In this document: positions 63,917 through 64,000 of the stretch, piece after piece
Layout: each line of letters begins with the position of its first letter
How positions within the stretch are numbered: position 1 is the first letter of the stretch
NCBI GenBank assembly: GCA_022606425.2
Contig: JAHDVF020001375.1
Span: 434,001 to 498,000, forward strand
DNA from: Lepidostoma basale
Lineage: Eukaryota; Arthropoda; Insecta; Trichoptera; Lepidostomatidae
Direction: 5' to 3'
DNA length: 64,000 bases
Translations under genes and position numbers: made by a program
Notes under the pieces: model-generated
What the model was told of the DNA's origin: nothing
Database searches by the model: none
The model's input: the letters and a program-made list of their open reading frames with translations, nothing else

Positions 63917-64000
63917 GACGACCTTTGTGGCCGAGTGGTAAGTGCAATGACTACCACCCCGAAGGTTCCGGGTTCGATTCCCGGCGAGGGCAGTGTAATT
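63917..64000 (+). repeat. tRNA-derived SINE-1, head at the window edge
   Basis: GACGACCTTTGTGGCCGAG, TGGTAAG, GGTTCCGGGTTCGATTCCCG, GGCAGTGTAATT. The A and B boxes are intact. The copy runs out of the window. Confidence 0.85.

Noticed and set aside
63917..64000. Genuine tRNA gene (good A and B boxes)
   Set aside because: The same sequence continues into the SINE-1 body in other copies, and the acceptor and anticodon stems do not close properly.

Overview
This is an AT-rich eukaryotic window with spliced genes on the minus strand, no bacterial-style gene packing, and very dense interspersed repeats (non-LTR retrotransposon 3' fragments, tRNA-derived SINEs, MITEs). A senseless/GFI1-type zinc-finger gene, RTE-like LINEs with TTAG tails and piggyBac and hAT MITEs point to an insect, most likely a lepidopteran. 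The order is inferred from repeat style and is not proven.

Only two host genes are supported, both on the minus strand at 52.7-56.4 kb. The first is a senseless/GFI1 orthologue. Two exons are visible, 55474..56419 and 54714..54895, joined in phase and carrying four C2H2 fingers. The 5' exon and the exon(s) after finger 4 were not found. The second is a small two-exon gene (53272..53868 and 52870..52908) whose protein resembles the N-terminal domain of MAP10. Much of the rest looks like a gene-poor regulatory domain: AT-rich DNA broken by about 20 GC-richer blocks of 150-500 bp. Most of these are not repeats or genes and may be cis-regulatory modules for senseless.

The rest is a graveyard of mobile DNA. 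One RTE-like LINE family with a (TTAG)n tail has about 18 copies, almost all 3' stubs; the longest (35704..37011, minus) has YAND in place of YADD plus a frameshift. At least four other LINE families, a CR1/jockey-like family with a (GATTT)n tail, two tRNA-derived SINE families, a hAT MITE, a piggyBac MITE with a residual acidic transposase N-terminus, and a TA-flanked MITE are present, often nested.

The most unusual system is a set of short fold-back (inverted-arm) elements that carry type I hammerhead ribozyme motifs. At least six complete or near-complete motifs (7508-7570 minus, 8015-8079 plus, 24655-24716 plus, 51534-51594 minus, 51627-51687 plus, 62224-62282 plus; weaker at 28398-28459) have the CUGANGA and GAAA core boxes. 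Their helix II differs between families but stays paired, helix I can be drawn with an internal loop, and helix III is a short palindrome (ACAUGU, ACCGGU, ACUAGU, ACAGCUGU) followed by UH. Palindromic mini-helix III is the signature of hammerheads that cleave as dimers. One element carries an apparently intact ribozyme in each orientation. Many decayed relatives, including a very abundant hairpin family with a broken core, are spread through the window.
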